Origin: an uncultured Erysipelotrichaceae bacterium
Lineage (GTDB): Bacteria; Bacillota_I; Bacilli_A; RF39; UBA660
Assembly: GCA_902783405.1 (NCBI GenBank)
Contig: CACZQZ010000081.1
Span: forward strand, 1-5,852
Reading direction: 5' to 3'
Length of the DNA: 5,852 nt
Part shown: piece after piece, positions 5,539-5,852 of the stretch
Layout: each line of letters opens with the position of its first letter
Position numbering within the stretch: the stretch's first letter is position 1
Notes under the pieces: generated by a model
Seen by the model: only the letters and a program-made list of their open reading frames with translations
Told to the model about the DNA's origin: nothing
The model's database searches: none
Translations under genes and position numbers: made by a program

Positions 5539-5852
5539 TTATCCATGCGGATGATATTCATGATAGTCTTTTGCTTTTTTTTCGTCTTCTATATGCATAT
5601 AAATTTGAGTTGTACTAATATCACTATGTCCTAATAACTCTTGTATTACTCTTAAATCTGCTCCATATTTAAGTAAATGTGATGCAAAAGAATGCCTTAA
5701 TGTATGTGGAGAAAAGTCTTTTTCTATTCCCTGCTTTTTTGCAATTTTCTTTAAAATTTTAAAAAATCCTTGTCTTGTCATCTGCTTACCATGATTGTTT
5801 AAAAACAGAAAATCATTTACCTCTTTTTTTAGTAAAGAAGTACGTATTTTTA
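5539..5852 (-). CDS. xerD: XerD-like tyrosine recombinase, C-terminal part (5' end beyond the window)
   Basis: The frame stays open to the window edge, so the Met at 5781 is internal. The visible 103 residues begin KIRTSLLKKEV and continue NDFLFLNNHGKQMTRQGF, a usual XerC/XerD stretch just before the catalytic end. Catalytic residues seen are His and Arg of HTLRH (visible residues 49-53), the second His of LLGHSDIS (75) and the nucleophile Tyr of TTQIYMH (84). The tail HEYHPHG resembles the XerD ending YHPRA. The N-terminal core-binding domain, first catalytic Arg and Lys are outside the window. Known XerD acts with XerC and FtsK at dif to resolve chromosome dimers, and also serves some mobile elements. 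The DIST segment and the tail favour XerD over XerC. The gene is about 4.2 kb from the dif-like site. An integrase of a mobile element is possible but less likely given these signatures. Confidence 0.9.
   Translation of the reverse strand, partial: KIRTSLLKKEVNDFLFLNNHGKQMTRQGFFKILKKIAKKQGIEKDFSPHTLRHSFASHLLKYGADLRVIQELLGHSDISTTQIYMHIEDEKKAKDYHEYHPHG

Noticed and set aside
5779..5781. Met codon as the start of the recombinase gene
   Set aside because: The frame remains open upstream to the window edge with family-typical residues (NDFLFLNNHGKQ just before), so this Met is internal.

Overview
The window is very A+T-rich bacterial DNA: by eye, coding regions are about a quarter G+C and the long intergenic region is lower still. 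Promoters are vegetative (TTGACA-like and TATAAT-like boxes, 16-17 bp apart), ribosome binding sites are G-rich, all six visible stop codons are TAA, and the Trp codons I checked are TGG. Together with a XerD-type recombinase, a ZupT-like ZIP transporter and an ABC exporter, this suggests a low-G+C Bacillota (Clostridia, or an Erysipelotrichia/Mollicutes-related gut lineage). I cannot name the species.

Layout. (1) 1-857: a + strand gene with its own promoter, encoding a 263-aa protein with an N-terminal Cro/C1-like helix-turn-helix. (2) 858-1845: nearly 1 kb without a convincing gene, lying between convergent genes. It contains a clear 28-bp dif-like XerCD site at 1360-1387, plus inverted repeats and a C/G-rich foldable island. 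(3) 1846-2574 (-): an unrecognised coiled-coil protein with a central membrane hairpin. It is divergent from a tiny Asn-rich gene (2701-2889, +), and the two promoters sit back to back with -35 boxes one base apart. (4) 2942-3682 (-): a ZIP-family metal transporter. (5) 3748-5481 (-): a complete ABC exporter half-transporter with its own strong promoter, probably co-transcribed with the ZIP gene. (6) 5539-5852 (-): the C-terminal part of a XerD-like tyrosine recombinase that runs off the window edge.

How it fits together. The dif-like site has the same central hexamer and XerD-arm core as E. coli dif, with 19 consecutive identical positions. Coding strand flips around it: the gene to the left is on +, and all but one small gene to the right are on -. 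That is what is expected where two replichores meet. A KOPS-like octamer (GGGAAGGG) points towards the site from the left. The most economical reading is that the window spans the replication terminus and chromosome-dimer resolution locus, with a Xer recombinase gene only about 4 kb from the site. The transporters look like ordinary neighbours. The HTH protein, the coiled-coil membrane protein and the Asn-rich peptide have no function I can assign.
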